Of a stretch of 57,098 bases of DNA, positions 34,065 through 42,304 are shown piece after piece. Position 1 is the first letter of the stretch. The number at the start of each line of letters is the position of its first letter. The notes beneath the pieces are model-generated. The model made no database searches, had not been told where the DNA came from, and saw only the letters and a list, made by a program, of their open reading frames with translations. The DNA is from B46-G9 sp964581175 (lineage in GTDB: Bacteria; Desulfobacterota; DSM-4660; Desulfatiglandales; Desulfatiglandaceae): NCBI GenBank assembly GCA_964581175.1, contig CAZONI010000017.1, positions 1 to 57,098 of the forward strand, in the 5' to 3' direction. The translations under genes and the position numbers were made by a program.

Positions 34065-35153
34065 TTATTGTGCCCGGCATGCAGGAACTGCAGAGAGGAA
34101 CGCCGGTGGTTTCGTCCAGCCCAAGGTCCGCATGAGTGCGCCGTTGGGGATATCCCTTTTTGCGGACATGACCACCCCGGTTCCAGTATCTGCCGTGGTA
34201 CGTAAAACCAGACAGTAGCCCAGCAAGGCATCCGGGAGCATGACTGTCTCCTGACTCTGGGTGTCATCAGTCGGCACCTTCGCCTCTCTCTTTTGCAATA
34301 TCTGAAAGACCTGCCCGGGCTGGATACCCTGCATTGATCCTTTTAGAAAATATACGGTGGTGTATTGACCTACCATTACCTTCTGTTCCTCGATGGCGGC
34401 GATGTATGTGCTCACCTCAGGAGGGGCCTTGACGGGTTCAATACAGGAGGATGCGGGGACATATTTCAACAGAGGATCTCCCGTACGAATGGTTCTGAAC
34501 GATTTCTCGATAAGAGCCTTGAAAAGATTTCCTCTAACAGGTTCCAGGATACGGATCCTTCCCAGGTTGGAAACCAGGTAGCCCAAGTCCTCCCCGGTGA
34601 CGGGATCTTTTAGCAGGGAAGATATCTTGCATACCGTGAAACGGTCGCCTGGAGCACACTTGGAACTGCCCGCCATTTGTGCAAAAAGGGTTTCTCCAGC
34701 GCCGAGCATGATTTTCTCCCTGTTTCCGGAGACGACGGCGCCGAGGGACACAACCTCGTTGGTAGACAGGTATCCCAACCCATCCATATCTTTGATCGAA
34801 GACAAATCATATGCGCGCGGAAATACGACGGGAGGCGCGGAAATTTTTGTCGATGGGATTTTTTTCGCCATTGAAACCGGTGCATTCTTCAAAACCGGCA
34901 CTCCTTCCAGCAAGGTGATGACATCGCCAGGCTTCAAGAGATGCGGGTTAGTGATAAATGGGTTCATTTCCCACAACTTCGGCCATAGGTCAGCATCTCC
35001 ATACACTTTTTCACAGATATCCCACAGGGTATCTCCCTTCTGAATCGTATAGGTGAGCGGCTGAGCCCACCCCGGCCGAATACCCGTCTGAAAAATGCCG
35101 AGGCAAATAATCAATACAAACACACACAAAGAGATTTTTCTTGTTCTAGTCAC
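34065..35153 (-). CDS. Exported LysM-domain protein
   Basis: A 362-residue exported protein. A signal peptide (ISLCVFVLIICLGIFQTGI to GWAQ) is followed at about residues 33-85 by a LysM peptidoglycan-binding domain (YTIQKGDTLWDICEKVYGDA, then PKLWEMNPFITNPHLLKPGD). The remaining 270 residues have no domain I can name; they contain repeated strands such as AVVSGNREKIMLGAGETLFA and VYFLKGSMQGIQPGQVFQIL, suggesting a beta-rich surface or periplasmic module. The start is GTG 35153 with AGGGGCGGG upstream. It lies 159 bases ahead of dprA and may begin the dprA-topA unit. Proteins of this layout occur in other deltaproteobacteria. Confidence 0.85.
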   Translation of the reverse strand: MTRTRKISLCVFVLIICLGIFQTGIRPGWAQPLTYTIQKGDTLWDICEKVYGDADLWPKLWEMNPFITNPHLLKPGDVITLLEGVPVLKNAPVSMAKKIPSTKISAPPVVFPRAYDLSSIKDMDGLGYLSTNEVVSLGAVVSGNREKIMLGAGETLFAQMAGSSKCAPGDRFTVCKISSLLKDPVTGEDLGYLVSNLGRIRILEPVRGNLFKALIEKSFRTIRTGDPLLKYVPASSCIEPVKAPPEVSTYIAAIEEQKVMVGQYTTVYFLKGSMQGIQPGQVFQILQKREAKVPTDDTQSQETVMLPDALLGYCLVLRTTADTGTGVVMSAKRDIPNGALMRTLGWTKPPAFLSAVPACRAQ

Positions 35154-35591
35154 GATCCCGCCCCTTTTTGAAGGTTGCTCTTATCTCCAAAATTTCTGCA
35201 AACTTACGATGATATCAGATCTCTGTCAAGAGGTTTTGTCTCCTTCCGCCACCTTCACAGCCTTCATCTCACATCTCCTCAGGACGAGCAAGGGGCTGGA
35301 CAAGGGTGACAGTGTATACATTACGAAAAAATCTCCAGACATTTCCTTGACAACAGAAAAAATATATTTAGTTGTAGTATACAAAGCAATCAATACCAAT
35401 CATATTAATGACTTATCTCATTTTGCCACAGACTCCGGACGCATCTTTTGCCGCTGTTTCGCGGGATAAAAGGCCTTTTTCAGGGGCGCGGGCAAAGTCA
35501 CGGCATATCCATATTGCAAAATAAGTGCCATTCATGCCTATCGCAGATGGGTACTTCAGGAGATCTGGAACTGTGATGCAGACACAGAAAG
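35154..35591. other. AT-rich intergenic region upstream of the groEL remnant
   Basis: No gene is visible. The stretch 35340-35425 is unusually AT-rich and includes a perfect -35-like TTGACA (35347-35352) without a good -10 at normal spacing. No CIRCE element (TTAGCACTC inverted repeat) was seen, so an intact groESL promoter cannot be supported. The region may be scar from loss of the 5' part of groEL. Confidence 0.35.
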
Positions 35592-35963
35592 GCTCAGATC
35601 ATTGCCATCAAGTCCCTTGAGAAAGCCAAATTCCCGAAGGAGGAACAACTGGGATGGGATCTGGTCAAACGGGCACTCGAAGAGCCCCTCAGGCAGATCG
35701 CGAATAACGCCGGCTTAGAAGGTTCCGTGGTTGTTCGGAAGGTCAGAGAAGGAGCCGATGCTTTCGGTTTCAACGCTGAAAGCGGGCAATACGAAGATCT
35801 GCTGAAGGCGGGCGTGATTGACCCCGCCAAGGTCACTCGCTTTGCCCTCCAGAATGCCGCCTCCGTTGCCGGTCTCCTCATGACTACAGAAGCAATGGTC
35901 GCTGAAAAACCACAAAAAAAGAAGGCGGCGATGCCTCAGATGCCTCCTGAGGACATGTATTAA
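35592..35963 (+). pseudogene. groEL: Truncated groEL remnant (C-terminal quarter)
   Basis: About 123 codons in one open frame encode the end of the GroEL chaperonin: IKSLEKAK, then LVKRALEEPLRQIANNAGLE, GSVVVRKVREGADAFGFNA, DLLKAGVIDPAKVTRFALQN and AASVAGLLMTTEAMVAE, followed by a Met/Pro-rich tail. This corresponds to roughly the last quarter of the 540-residue protein. The rest (apical domain and N-terminal equatorial part) is absent: homology ceases just after an in-frame TGA at 35574-35576, and no groES precedes it. The frame is otherwise intact, so the loss may be recent or the piece may have been copied here. A functional groEL must exist elsewhere. Confidence 0.82.
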
Positions 35964-36251
35964 CGGCGCAACATTTCAGAGTTCACGGTTCAAGCTCAGG
36001 AATAGACATGCCGATCGTTGGACGAAAAAAGAGCTACCCAGAACAGTGAGCCGAGCGATCGAACAGTGGCAATAAGGATAAGACGCTCCGGGGAGGGTCT
36101 CACTCGCCTCGAAGCGTCCTTGCCCTCCCCTTTCCCGATTCTTCCAGATTTTTTTCCTCATTCCCCCTTTACAAAACCTTTTTTTTGGTAAACACTATTC
36201 TTATTATCCTGAGATTCATCAGTGCTATCCTATTATCATGGAAGAGAAAAC

Positions 36252-36617
36252 ATGCCCATTTATGAGTATGAATCAACACACCCGGAGAGGGGGTGTGAAA
36301 AATGTAGAACCCGGTTTGAAGTCATCCAGCACACGAGAGAAGCGCCCCTCAAAGAGTGCCCGGCCTGCGGGAGGCCGGTAAAAAAAGTGATTTCATTGTG
36401 CCTGGCCGCCATTATGGAGACGCCGGAAGAAACGGCGAGGATCGAAACGCGCGTCAGGGAGTACGAAAAACACGGCATGTGGAGCCATGCAGCAGAACTC
36501 GCTGATACCCACTCGGAAAAAACCAAGGACAAAGCACTGAAAAACCGTGCCTTGGAGGATTACAAAAGGGCGGGCTATGATGCTCGTACCCTGGACAAAC
36601 ATGCAGGCAAAGATTAG
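36252..36617 (+). CDS. FmdB-family zinc ribbon protein
   Basis: A 121-residue protein beginning MPIYEYEST, the usual FmdB opening, with a four-Cys zinc ribbon (CEKCRTRFEVIQ... KECPACGRPVKKVI). The C-terminal 75 residues are charged and helical. FmdB-type proteins were named as regulators of formamidase and amide genes, but most members have no proven role. The first ATG of the frame (36222) is rejected because the family starts at MPIYEY and GGAAGAG precedes that codon. The NEW3-ABC genes follow after 16 bases. Confidence 0.85.
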   Translation: MPIYEYESTHPERGCEKCRTRFEVIQHTREAPLKECPACGRPVKKVISLCLAAIMETPEETARIETRVREYEKHGMWSHAAELADTHSEKTKDKALKNRALEDYKRAGYDARTLDKHAGKD

Positions 36618-36633
36618 AAGGAGGCTTTTATCC

Positions 36634-37866
36634 ATGAAACTCGTGAAAGGCTGTTTTGGGTTTACCGTAGCTTTGGCAGTATCATTCTTTTTGATCGGTA
36701 TACTGCTTTTTCCCAGTTCTTCCCAGGCTGTAACGAAAGAAAAGAAAAATCTTCCCGCTCGTTCCATTGAGGTCTATCCGGAATACACCGGCGTCGTGGT
36801 CCCCCAGGGAGAAAATGTGAGCGTGGATCTCACCGTGGCAAACCGGGGACGCAGTGACGAAAATATCGAACTCAGCCTCCCCTCCATTCCTGACGGCTGG
36901 AAGGCCAGAATAAAGACATACAACTTTGGAGTGACAGGCGTCCACGTGGAGAGCGACAAGTCACAGAACCTCACGCTGAGGGTTGAACCGGGCCCGAAAA
37001 TCGGCCCCGGGGCGTACCCTTTTGTTGTACGGGCCGAGACCATGGATCGCAAACTTACTTCGTCCTGCCGCGTTATCATCACTGTGACGCCGAAGACCGG
37101 GGCAAAGGTCTCAAAAGGGGTGAATATCGTCTCTTCTTACCCGGTCCTGCAGGGCCCCACCGACGGTAAATTCGAATTTTCCCTGGAAATCGAGAACAAG
37201 CTGGACAAGGATTCCGTATTCAATTTGACCGCAGTAGGTCCTGAAAACTGGGATATTAATTTCAAGCCCGCATATGAGCAGAAATTTATCTCCAGCGTCC
37301 GGCTCAAGGCGGATCAAAGTCAGACCGTGGCGGTTGCAGTGAAACCATACCCCCTTGCGGATCCCGGCAAATACCCCATTCAGGTGAAAGTGAGTTCACC
37401 CGCAGCCAAGGCCGAATCGACTCTTACGGTCATCCTTACGGGTACGTACAAGTTGGAGGTTGGAACGCCCAACGGTCTGCTTTCATTGAATGCCCTCAGG
37501 GGCAAGACTACCGATTTCTCCATGTACGTGAAAAATGCGGGATCTGCAATCCTGAATAATGTTGCGTTCCTATCGTTCAAACCGGAAAACTGGAAAGTCA
37601 AATTCAAGCCGGAGAAGATCGGCGCGCTCGCGCCGGAAGAACTGAAACAGGTGGAAGTATCCATTACTCCGTCCGATCAAGCGCTGGTGGGAGACTATTC
37701 CGTGAGTCTCAGGGCTGAAGCCGGAAATCCGCCTAAAGCAAACAAGAGCATCGAACTTCGCGCCACAGTTCGCGCGTCCGCGTTCTGGGGCTGGATAGGC
37801 ATCGCCATTATTCTGTTTGTTCTGGCCGGTCTTGTGTTCCTCTTCGTTCGCTTGGGAAGGCGTTAA
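36634..37866 (+). CDS. NEW3-domain membrane-anchored protein of an ABC exporter unit
   Basis: A 410-residue protein with an N-terminal signal or anchor (FTVALAVSFFLIGILLF), three repeated immunoglobulin-like domains of about 110 residues and a C-terminal membrane helix (WIGIAIILFVLAGLVFLFV) ending in Arg. The repeats share the NEW3 pattern: VPQGENVSVDLTVANRG, FSLEIENKLDKDS and FSMYVKNAGSAIL, each followed by PxxWxxxF or similar (PDGWKARI, PENWDINF, PENWKVKF). It is exposed outside the inner membrane. AGGAGG precedes the ATG at nine bases. Linked ABC ATPase and permease genes suggest it is an accessory subunit of that transporter. Confidence 0.8.
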   Translation: MKLVKGCFGFTVALAVSFFLIGILLFPSSSQAVTKEKKNLPARSIEVYPEYTGVVVPQGENVSVDLTVANRGRSDENIELSLPSIPDGWKARIKTYNFGVTGVHVESDKSQNLTLRVEPGPKIGPGAYPFVVRAETMDRKLTSSCRVIITVTPKTGAKVSKGVNIVSSYPVLQGPTDGKFEFSLEIENKLDKDSVFNLTAVGPENWDINFKPAYEQKFISSVRLKADQSQTVAVAVKPYPLADPGKYPIQVKVSSPAAKAESTLTVILTGTYKLEVGTPNGLLSLNALRGKTTDFSMYVKNAGSAILNNVAFLSFKPENWKVKFKPEKIGALAPEELKQVEVSITPSDQALVGDYSVSLRAEAGNPPKANKSIELRATVRASAFWGWIGIAIILFVLAGLVFLFVRLGRR

Positions 37867-37867
37867 A

Positions 37868-38620
37868 ATGGATAATTCGATCATTATCGAGACCAACCAT
37901 CTCACCAAGGAATACAGCGGATATGCCGCGGTGAATGATCTCTCCTTCGACATGAAAGAGGGAGAAATCTTCGGGTTTCTGGGCCCGAACGGTGCAGGCA
38001 AGAGTACAACTCTTCTGATGCTCATGGGACTCACCCAGCCCACCCGCGGTTCCGCATCCGTATGGGGCTTTGATCCGATCAGGCAGGCCAGGCAGGTGAA
38101 GAAATTTGTCGGTTATCTGCCGGAAAATGTAGGATTTTACGATGACCTCAATGCCGAAGAAAGCCTTCGTTATGTTGCCGACCTGAACGGCCTTGACCGG
38201 CGCAAGGGCAAGTCGAAAATTTTTGAACTCCTTGAGCTTGTGGGCCTCAAAAAGGACACCCACAAGAAGACGGCAGCCTTTTCAAGGGGTATGAAGCAGC
38301 GCCTCGGCATTGCTGAAGTGCTCATCAAGGAACCGAAAATTATCTTTTTCGACGAACCCACCCTGGGACTTGATCCGGAGGGCGCAGCAAAACTGATAGA
38401 TCTCATCCGGTCGCTCAACAGGGAACGGCAAATCACTGTCCTCCTTTCCAGTCATCATCTTCAACATGTCCAGAAAATCTCTCAACGTGTGGGTATCATG
38501 ATCAACGGCAGCATGGTGGCTCAGGGAACCATCGATGAACTTGCGAGGGAAAAGTTCGGTATAGAAGAGAAGGAATACTCTCTCGAAGAGATCTACATGA
38601 AATACTTCCAGGAGGCATAA
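37868..38620 (+). CDS. ABC transporter ATP-binding protein (ABC-2 type)
   Basis: A 250-residue ATPase. Walker A is LGPNGAGKSTT, the Q-loop region GYLPENVGFYDDLNAEE, the signature FSRGMKQRLGIAEVLIKEP and Walker B IIFFDEPTLGLDPEGA, then LLSSHHL with the switch His. It resembles the CcmA/NosF/GldA branch that works with ABC-2 permeases. The ATG lies one base after the NEW3 gene stop, with GGAAGG seven bases upstream inside that gene. The permease starts two bases after its stop. Confidence 0.92.
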   Translation: MDNSIIIETNHLTKEYSGYAAVNDLSFDMKEGEIFGFLGPNGAGKSTTLLMLMGLTQPTRGSASVWGFDPIRQARQVKKFVGYLPENVGFYDDLNAEESLRYVADLNGLDRRKGKSKIFELLELVGLKKDTHKKTAAFSRGMKQRLGIAEVLIKEPKIIFFDEPTLGLDPEGAAKLIDLIRSLNRERQITVLLSSHHLQHVQKISQRVGIMINGSMVAQGTIDELAREKFGIEEKEYSLEEIYMKYFQEA

Positions 38621-38622
38621 CC

Positions 38623-39582
38623 ATGCAAGGTTTGTACGCTGTTTTCAGAAAAGAACTCTCCGATCACTTCACCAGTTATCGGTTCGTCATTCTTTTTGCT
38701 CTGATTGCCATGGTCAGCATCATCACCAGCTACATGGCCGGACTGCATCTTCGGGAGAGCCTTGCAGGCATTGCAAAACCCAAATTTGTCTTTCTCATGC
38801 TCTTCAATACGCCCGGTGCTCTTTTTTCCATGGTCCAGTTTGTGGCATTTTTTGGCCCACTGATCGGGGTGATCCTCGGATTTGATGCCGTTAACCGGGA
38901 ACGGGCGAACGGAACACTGATCAAGCTCGCATCCCAGCCCATCTACCGGGACGCAGTCATTAATGGAAAATTCCTGGCCGGAGTTGTCACCATCAGCTTG
39001 ATGCTCCTTTCCATTGTGCTGGTTATCTCAGGATTCGGCTTGACGCTCATCGGAGTGGTGCCGGGTCTGGAAGAGATATGGCGTCTGATCATTTTTCTTT
39101 TCATAAGCATCTTCTATCTTTCTTTCTGGCTCGGTCTTGCAATGCTTTTTTCCATTTGCTTCAAGAGCATCGCGACCTCTGCCCTGGCATCCGTGGCACT
39201 TTGGATTTTTCTTTCCTTTTTCATCTCACTCGGCGCTGATGTCCTGGCCAACGCCGTGGTTCCCACGGGATCCCAGGATGCGACCCAGACGGAAGCCATT
39301 GTCAGAAATGCGCGGGTCAAGGAAGTGGTGTCCCTTTTCTCTCCCATGGTTCTCTATTCTGAGGCCACGTCCACCATTATTGACCCCATGCGCAAGACGA
39401 CACACTCGATCATTCTCATGGGACCGATGGAACAGTTTTCCGCATCCCGTTTTCAAAATCCTCTTTCACTGGGTCAGAGTCTCATAGTGGTCTCACCGCA
39501 CGTGATCGCACTCGTAGCCATGACGTTGATGTGTTTTGCCATATCATACATCCTATTCATGCTGCAGGAAATCAGGACATAA
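38623..39582 (+). CDS. ABC-2 type permease (NosY/GldF-like)
   Basis: A 319-residue permease with about six membrane segments: FVILFALIAMVSIITSYMAG at the N-terminus, FVAFFGPLIGVILGFDAVN, VVTISLMLLSIVLVISGFG, LIIFLFISIFYLSFWLGLAM, LASVALWIFLSFFISLG, and a last one near VVSPHVIALVAMTLMCF. The cytoplasmic motif DAVNRERANGTLIKLASQP is typical of ABC-2 proteins related to NosY and GldF. GGAGG lies seven bases before the ATG. With its ATPase and the NEW3 protein it makes a transporter of unknown cargo; the gliding/NosDFY resemblance is at family level only. Confidence 0.9.
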   Translation: MQGLYAVFRKELSDHFTSYRFVILFALIAMVSIITSYMAGLHLRESLAGIAKPKFVFLMLFNTPGALFSMVQFVAFFGPLIGVILGFDAVNRERANGTLIKLASQPIYRDAVINGKFLAGVVTISLMLLSIVLVISGFGLTLIGVVPGLEEIWRLIIFLFISIFYLSFWLGLAMLFSICFKSIATSALASVALWIFLSFFISLGADVLANAVVPTGSQDATQTEAIVRNARVKEVVSLFSPMVLYSEATSTIIDPMRKTTHSIILMGPMEQFSASRFQNPLSLGQSLIVVSPHVIALVAMTLMCFAISYILFMLQEIRT

Positions 39583-39601
39583 CGGAAGGAGGTGTCGGGT
39601 C

Positions 39602-39808
39602 ATGAGAGTTGAAGAACTTGTCTCGGGGAAGAACGAGCAGGATAGCGTTTCAATAGATGGAACGCCCATCCCCGTAAAATCGCTGAATAAGCTCCTCGCC
39701 GAAGGCTATGTACAGGTGCAGCCCTATAAGGAAAACAGGACCTTCTCCTTTTGGGGAAAGTCCTGCACCGCCTGCTTCACGGAAGCTCAGCTCGTGGACC
39801 ATTCCTGA
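39602..39808 (+). CDS. Small 68-residue protein with CxxC, unknown
   Basis: I do not recognise this protein. It is 68 residues long, starts MRVEELVSGK after a strong AGGAGGTG ribosome site, and ends with GKSCTACFTEAQLVDHS; the CTAC pair could bind metal or form a disulfide. No signal or membrane segment is seen, so it is probably cytoplasmic. It lies 19 bases after the ABC-2 permease on the same strand, so it belongs to that unit. Its last 32 bases overlap the 3' end of the convergent DUF6178-like gene. The ribosome site and operon placement support it being real. Confidence 0.55.
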   Translation: MRVEELVSGKNEQDSVSIDGTPIPVKSLNKLLAEGYVQVQPYKENRTFSFWGKSCTACFTEAQLVDHS

Positions 39809-41495
39809 TCGTGAGGTACCTGGAAAATCGCTGATCCATGTCCTCAAGGGAAACCTGCTCATATTCCTCGCGAAAGAAGTGCCAGAGCAGGGAAAGGACT
39901 TTTCTGACCCGCGCTTCCCTGGGCTTTTCGTCTACGTCTGCAAGGCCAAGGATATCCGAAACGAAAACGTCTTCAAATCCCGGCATTCGGTAAGGCGCAT
40001 CTTCTTCCCCGGCCCTGAGGCGTGAGAAAAAAGTCCGCACCTGGGAGACGGTAAGCCCTTCAAAGGAGGGCGGGACGGCCAAGAGGGTCCGTGCCCACAC
40101 ATTGAAGAGAAGGGAATGAAACGTGAGCTCACCGCCACTCTCCTCCCTGAGAAAGGGCACGGTTTTACACAGGCTTGAAAATAAATAGTCGAGTGTCATG
40201 ACGTTGCGGACGACCTCATGGCACTCTTCGAGATCAGCAAGGGTGCTGAAATCTCGATACTGCTCTTCTTCTGTATTTCCGCGGTAGAGGAGTGGTTTGT
40301 CAAAGAGCAGTCCTCCAATTGTCTCGCCCCACCGCTCGCCCCAGAAACCGAGATCCAGGCCAAGTTTCATAAACCAGGCCTCCTTTACCCACCGCGCAAC
40401 CTCCCACTTGAGATGTAATACGAGCCCGAAACCGACCCGAAAAAGGAAAACCAGGGGATGCCTTTTCAGAATTTCACCGGCCTTGTGAATATCACCGGCA
40501 CACGTCTTTTCAAGTGAGAGATTCACATAACCTGCCGCTTTGCGGCAGGTTCTCACCAGGACATCCAGGTCGTTTATGATGGTCCCGTCTGCCGACAGAA
40601 TCTGGTTGCACAGTCCCGCGAATTCAAGGTAAACCCTGTCCTGCAAGAGCGGATCTGAAAAGCCCCTGACCGCACTGACAAGCATCTGGTCTTTGTCAAG
40701 GTTTGAGAATGGGGCAAGAGACAGTAGTTTCAGCGGGACTTCATCCACCCTCGTGACCTCTCCATTTTGAGGTTGTTCACCCATTCCGAGAATCTTGAGG
40801 TCCAGGGGACTGTAAACCGAGACGGCTTCGTCAAAAGGCAGGAAACCATGCTCTGCGAGCCGTACATCTCTCATCCGGTACAGTTGCTCTTCTGCCTCTG
40901 CCGGCAATACTCCCGCAAGTCCGAGAAGGAATGATTGATAGGCCACGAGGTTCTCTTCCGCCAGAAACCTCAAGAGTTCCCGGATCAGTGGTCGGTGTTC
41001 CGGATTCAAGACTCGAATATAGTACGTTCCATCAAGGGTGAAAAAACCATCGGGAAAATCGCTGGGATCCTCTCCCTGCTTTACCTCCACCTGGACAGAA
41101 CGATAAAAGAAGAAATAGGCAGTCGACCGGCCTTTTGAGAAGAGCCATTTTACCAATCGACGAGGGTCTGCTTTCTCGAGCCGGGACAGCCAGGCAGCCG
41201 CTTGATACAGATCCAGCCGGTCCCGGTTCCAAAGCTCCATATCCAGGAGATATTGCCACTGTTCCATGGATCCCTCTTCAAGGATAGGCAGGCAGTCATC
41301 TTCCCCCACCTTTTTTATGAGCCAGTAGAAATCTCCGTGGGCCATGCCTTGCACCAGCGTGCGCGGATTCGGAGCTTCAAGGATATGATTGAGGATCTCC
41401 TGCCCGGAACGGGGATACATGGTACTCAATCCCCCCATGTCTCTCCGTACCGGCAGGCTGTTCTTCTTTTTTCCCGCTCTCATTTTTGATTCCAT
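39777..41495 (-). CDS. DUF6178-like protein of unknown function
   Basis: A 572-residue soluble protein, probably the family catalogued as DUF6178, common in deltaproteobacteria; I recall the family by appearance, so this is tentative. It has no signal, membrane segment or catalytic motif that I can identify. It is helix-rich: an N-terminal region with ILEAPNPRTLVQGMAHGDFY and WLIKKVGEDDCLPILEEGS suggests armadillo-like pairs, followed by aromatic-rich segments (YLLDMELWNRDRLDLYQAAA). No good ribosome site marks ATG 41495; ATG 41483 and 41438 are alternatives. It stands alone, divergent from exbB. A 10-bp perfect hairpin lies in its coding sequence. Confidence 0.7.
   Translation of the reverse strand: MESKMRAGKKKNSLPVRRDMGGLSTMYPRSGQEILNHILEAPNPRTLVQGMAHGDFYWLIKKVGEDDCLPILEEGSMEQWQYLLDMELWNRDRLDLYQAAAWLSRLEKADPRRLVKWLFSKGRSTAYFFFYRSVQVEVKQGEDPSDFPDGFFTLDGTYYIRVLNPEHRPLIRELLRFLAEENLVAYQSFLLGLAGVLPAEAEEQLYRMRDVRLAEHGFLPFDEAVSVYSPLDLKILGMGEQPQNGEVTRVDEVPLKLLSLAPFSNLDKDQMLVSAVRGFSDPLLQDRVYLEFAGLCNQILSADGTIINDLDVLVRTCRKAAGYVNLSLEKTCAGDIHKAGEILKRHPLVFLFRVGFGLVLHLKWEVARWVKEAWFMKLGLDLGFWGERWGETIGGLLFDKPLLYRGNTEEEQYRDFSTLADLEECHEVVRNVMTLDYLFSSLCKTVPFLREESGGELTFHSLLFNVWARTLLAVPPSFEGLTVSQVRTFFSRLRAGEEDAPYRMPGFEDVFVSDILGLADVDEKPREARVRKVLSLLWHFFREEYEQVSLEDMDQRFSRYLTIRNGPRAELP
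40529..40551. repeat. Perfect 10-bp hairpin inside a coding region
   Basis: AACCTGCCGC, loop TTT, GCGGCAGGTT. It lies within the DUF6178-like gene in the codons for RTCRKAAGY. No T-run follows in either direction. It may be chance, or an intragenic pause or attenuation structure. Confidence 0.5.
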
Positions 41496-41517
41496 GCACC
41501 AGCCCGCATCGAGATTT

Positions 41518-41544
41518 TTGACTTTCGTTTCTCTTAGCTATTAT
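41518..41544 (+). promoter_or_regulatory. Candidate promoter for the exbB operon
   Basis: TTGACT (41518-41523) and TATTAT (41539-41544) with a short 15-base spacer; TATGTT at 18 bases is an alternative -10. It lies in the 105-base region between the divergent DUF6178-like gene and exbB, the only place for the operon promoter. Confidence 0.4.
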
Positions 41545-41600
41545 GTTATGTATACCGTGACCGGTTGTCCAGACAAAAACGATGAGGTTTGTTTAGAGAA

Positions 41601-42224
41601 ATGGCTGAGTTCATTGTAAAAGGCGGGGTCTTCATGTACCCTATCATATTCTGCTCGGTGGTAGCGCTGGCCATCTTCCTGGAAAGGCTCTGGTTTCTGA
41701 GGCGCAAAAATATCATCCCGGAGGATTTTGTAAAGAAGGTCGAAGGTCTCGTAAGGAAGGGCAAGATCGGGGATGCGACCTTTCTTTGCCAGAGTGATGT
41801 CTCCTCAATAGCCAAAATCTTTCTGGCTGGCCTCAAAAATACCCGGAAAGGACTGTGGCTGGTAAAAGAGGCCATAGAGGAGCGGGGCAGCAGGGAAGCA
41901 ACTATTCTTGAAAGAAATGTCAATCTCCTGGCCACACTGGCGAACCTGGCCCCTTTGCTCGGGCTCCTCGGCACGGTCTCAGGCATGATAAAGACCTTTA
42001 ACGCGATCTCCGTCCAGGGAATCGGGAATCCAGCTCCTCTTGCAGGAGGCATCGCTGAAGCGCTTCTCACCACCGCCGCCGGCCTCTGTGTTGCCATCCC
42101 TGCTCTTGTCTGCCATCGTTTCTTGAGGGACAGGGCCGGAAAGCTGATTTTTGAAATGGAAGAAAATTCCATAAAACTTGTAGAGATCATGGAAGAACAG
42201 AATCAGGAGTTGATGTCTTCATAA
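41601..42224 (+). CDS. MotA/TolQ/ExbB proton channel family protein
   Basis: A 207-residue inner-membrane protein with the ExbB/TolQ layout: a first membrane helix (FMYPIIFCSVVALAIFLERLW), a cytoplasmic loop, and two further helices in LLATLANLAPLLGLLGTVSGMI and GIAEALLTTAAGLCVAIPALV. The GLLGTVxGM and ALLTTAAGL motifs line the proton path. With the ExbD/TolR protein downstream it would couple proton flow to an outer-membrane process. ATG 41601 is chosen; a TTG four codons upstream is possible. No TonB or TolA gene follows in the window, so ExbB and TolQ cannot be told apart. Confidence 0.9.
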   Translation: MAEFIVKGGVFMYPIIFCSVVALAIFLERLWFLRRKNIIPEDFVKKVEGLVRKGKIGDATFLCQSDVSSIAKIFLAGLKNTRKGLWLVKEAIEERGSREATILERNVNLLATLANLAPLLGLLGTVSGMIKTFNAISVQGIGNPAPLAGGIAEALLTTAAGLCVAIPALVCHRFLRDRAGKLIFEMEENSIKLVEIMEEQNQELMSS

Positions 42225-42240
42225 GTACACAGGTGAACAG

Positions 42241-42278
42241 GCTGTAGACATTCAGGCTACAGTCTAAACAACCTGAAT
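42241..42278 (+). promoter_or_regulatory. Possible H-type pseudoknot in the exbB-exbD spacer
   Basis: CTGTAG (42242-42247) pairs with CTACAG (42257-42262). The loop contains ATTCAGG (42250-42256), which pairs with CCTGAAT (42272-42278). The result is interleaved helices of 6-7 and 7 bp joined by loops of 2, 0 and 9 bases, the last being A-rich (TCTAAACAA). It ends 26 bases before the exbD ATG, whose own ribosome site is weak. Geometry fits a classical H-type pseudoknot; function is inference. Confidence 0.35.
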
Positions 42279-42304
42279 AGTGACGATTGTGAGTATATCC
42301 GACA

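Noticed and set aside
35340..35425. Possible groESL heat-shock promoter upstream of the groEL remnant
   Set aside because: TTGACA is present but without a spaced -10 box, and no CIRCE repeat or sigma-32 pattern was found.
42241..42278. Reading the exbB-exbD spacer element as a preQ1 riboswitch
   Set aside because: The topology is H-type, but the bases do not fit the preQ1-I consensus and the downstream gene is not a queuosine gene.
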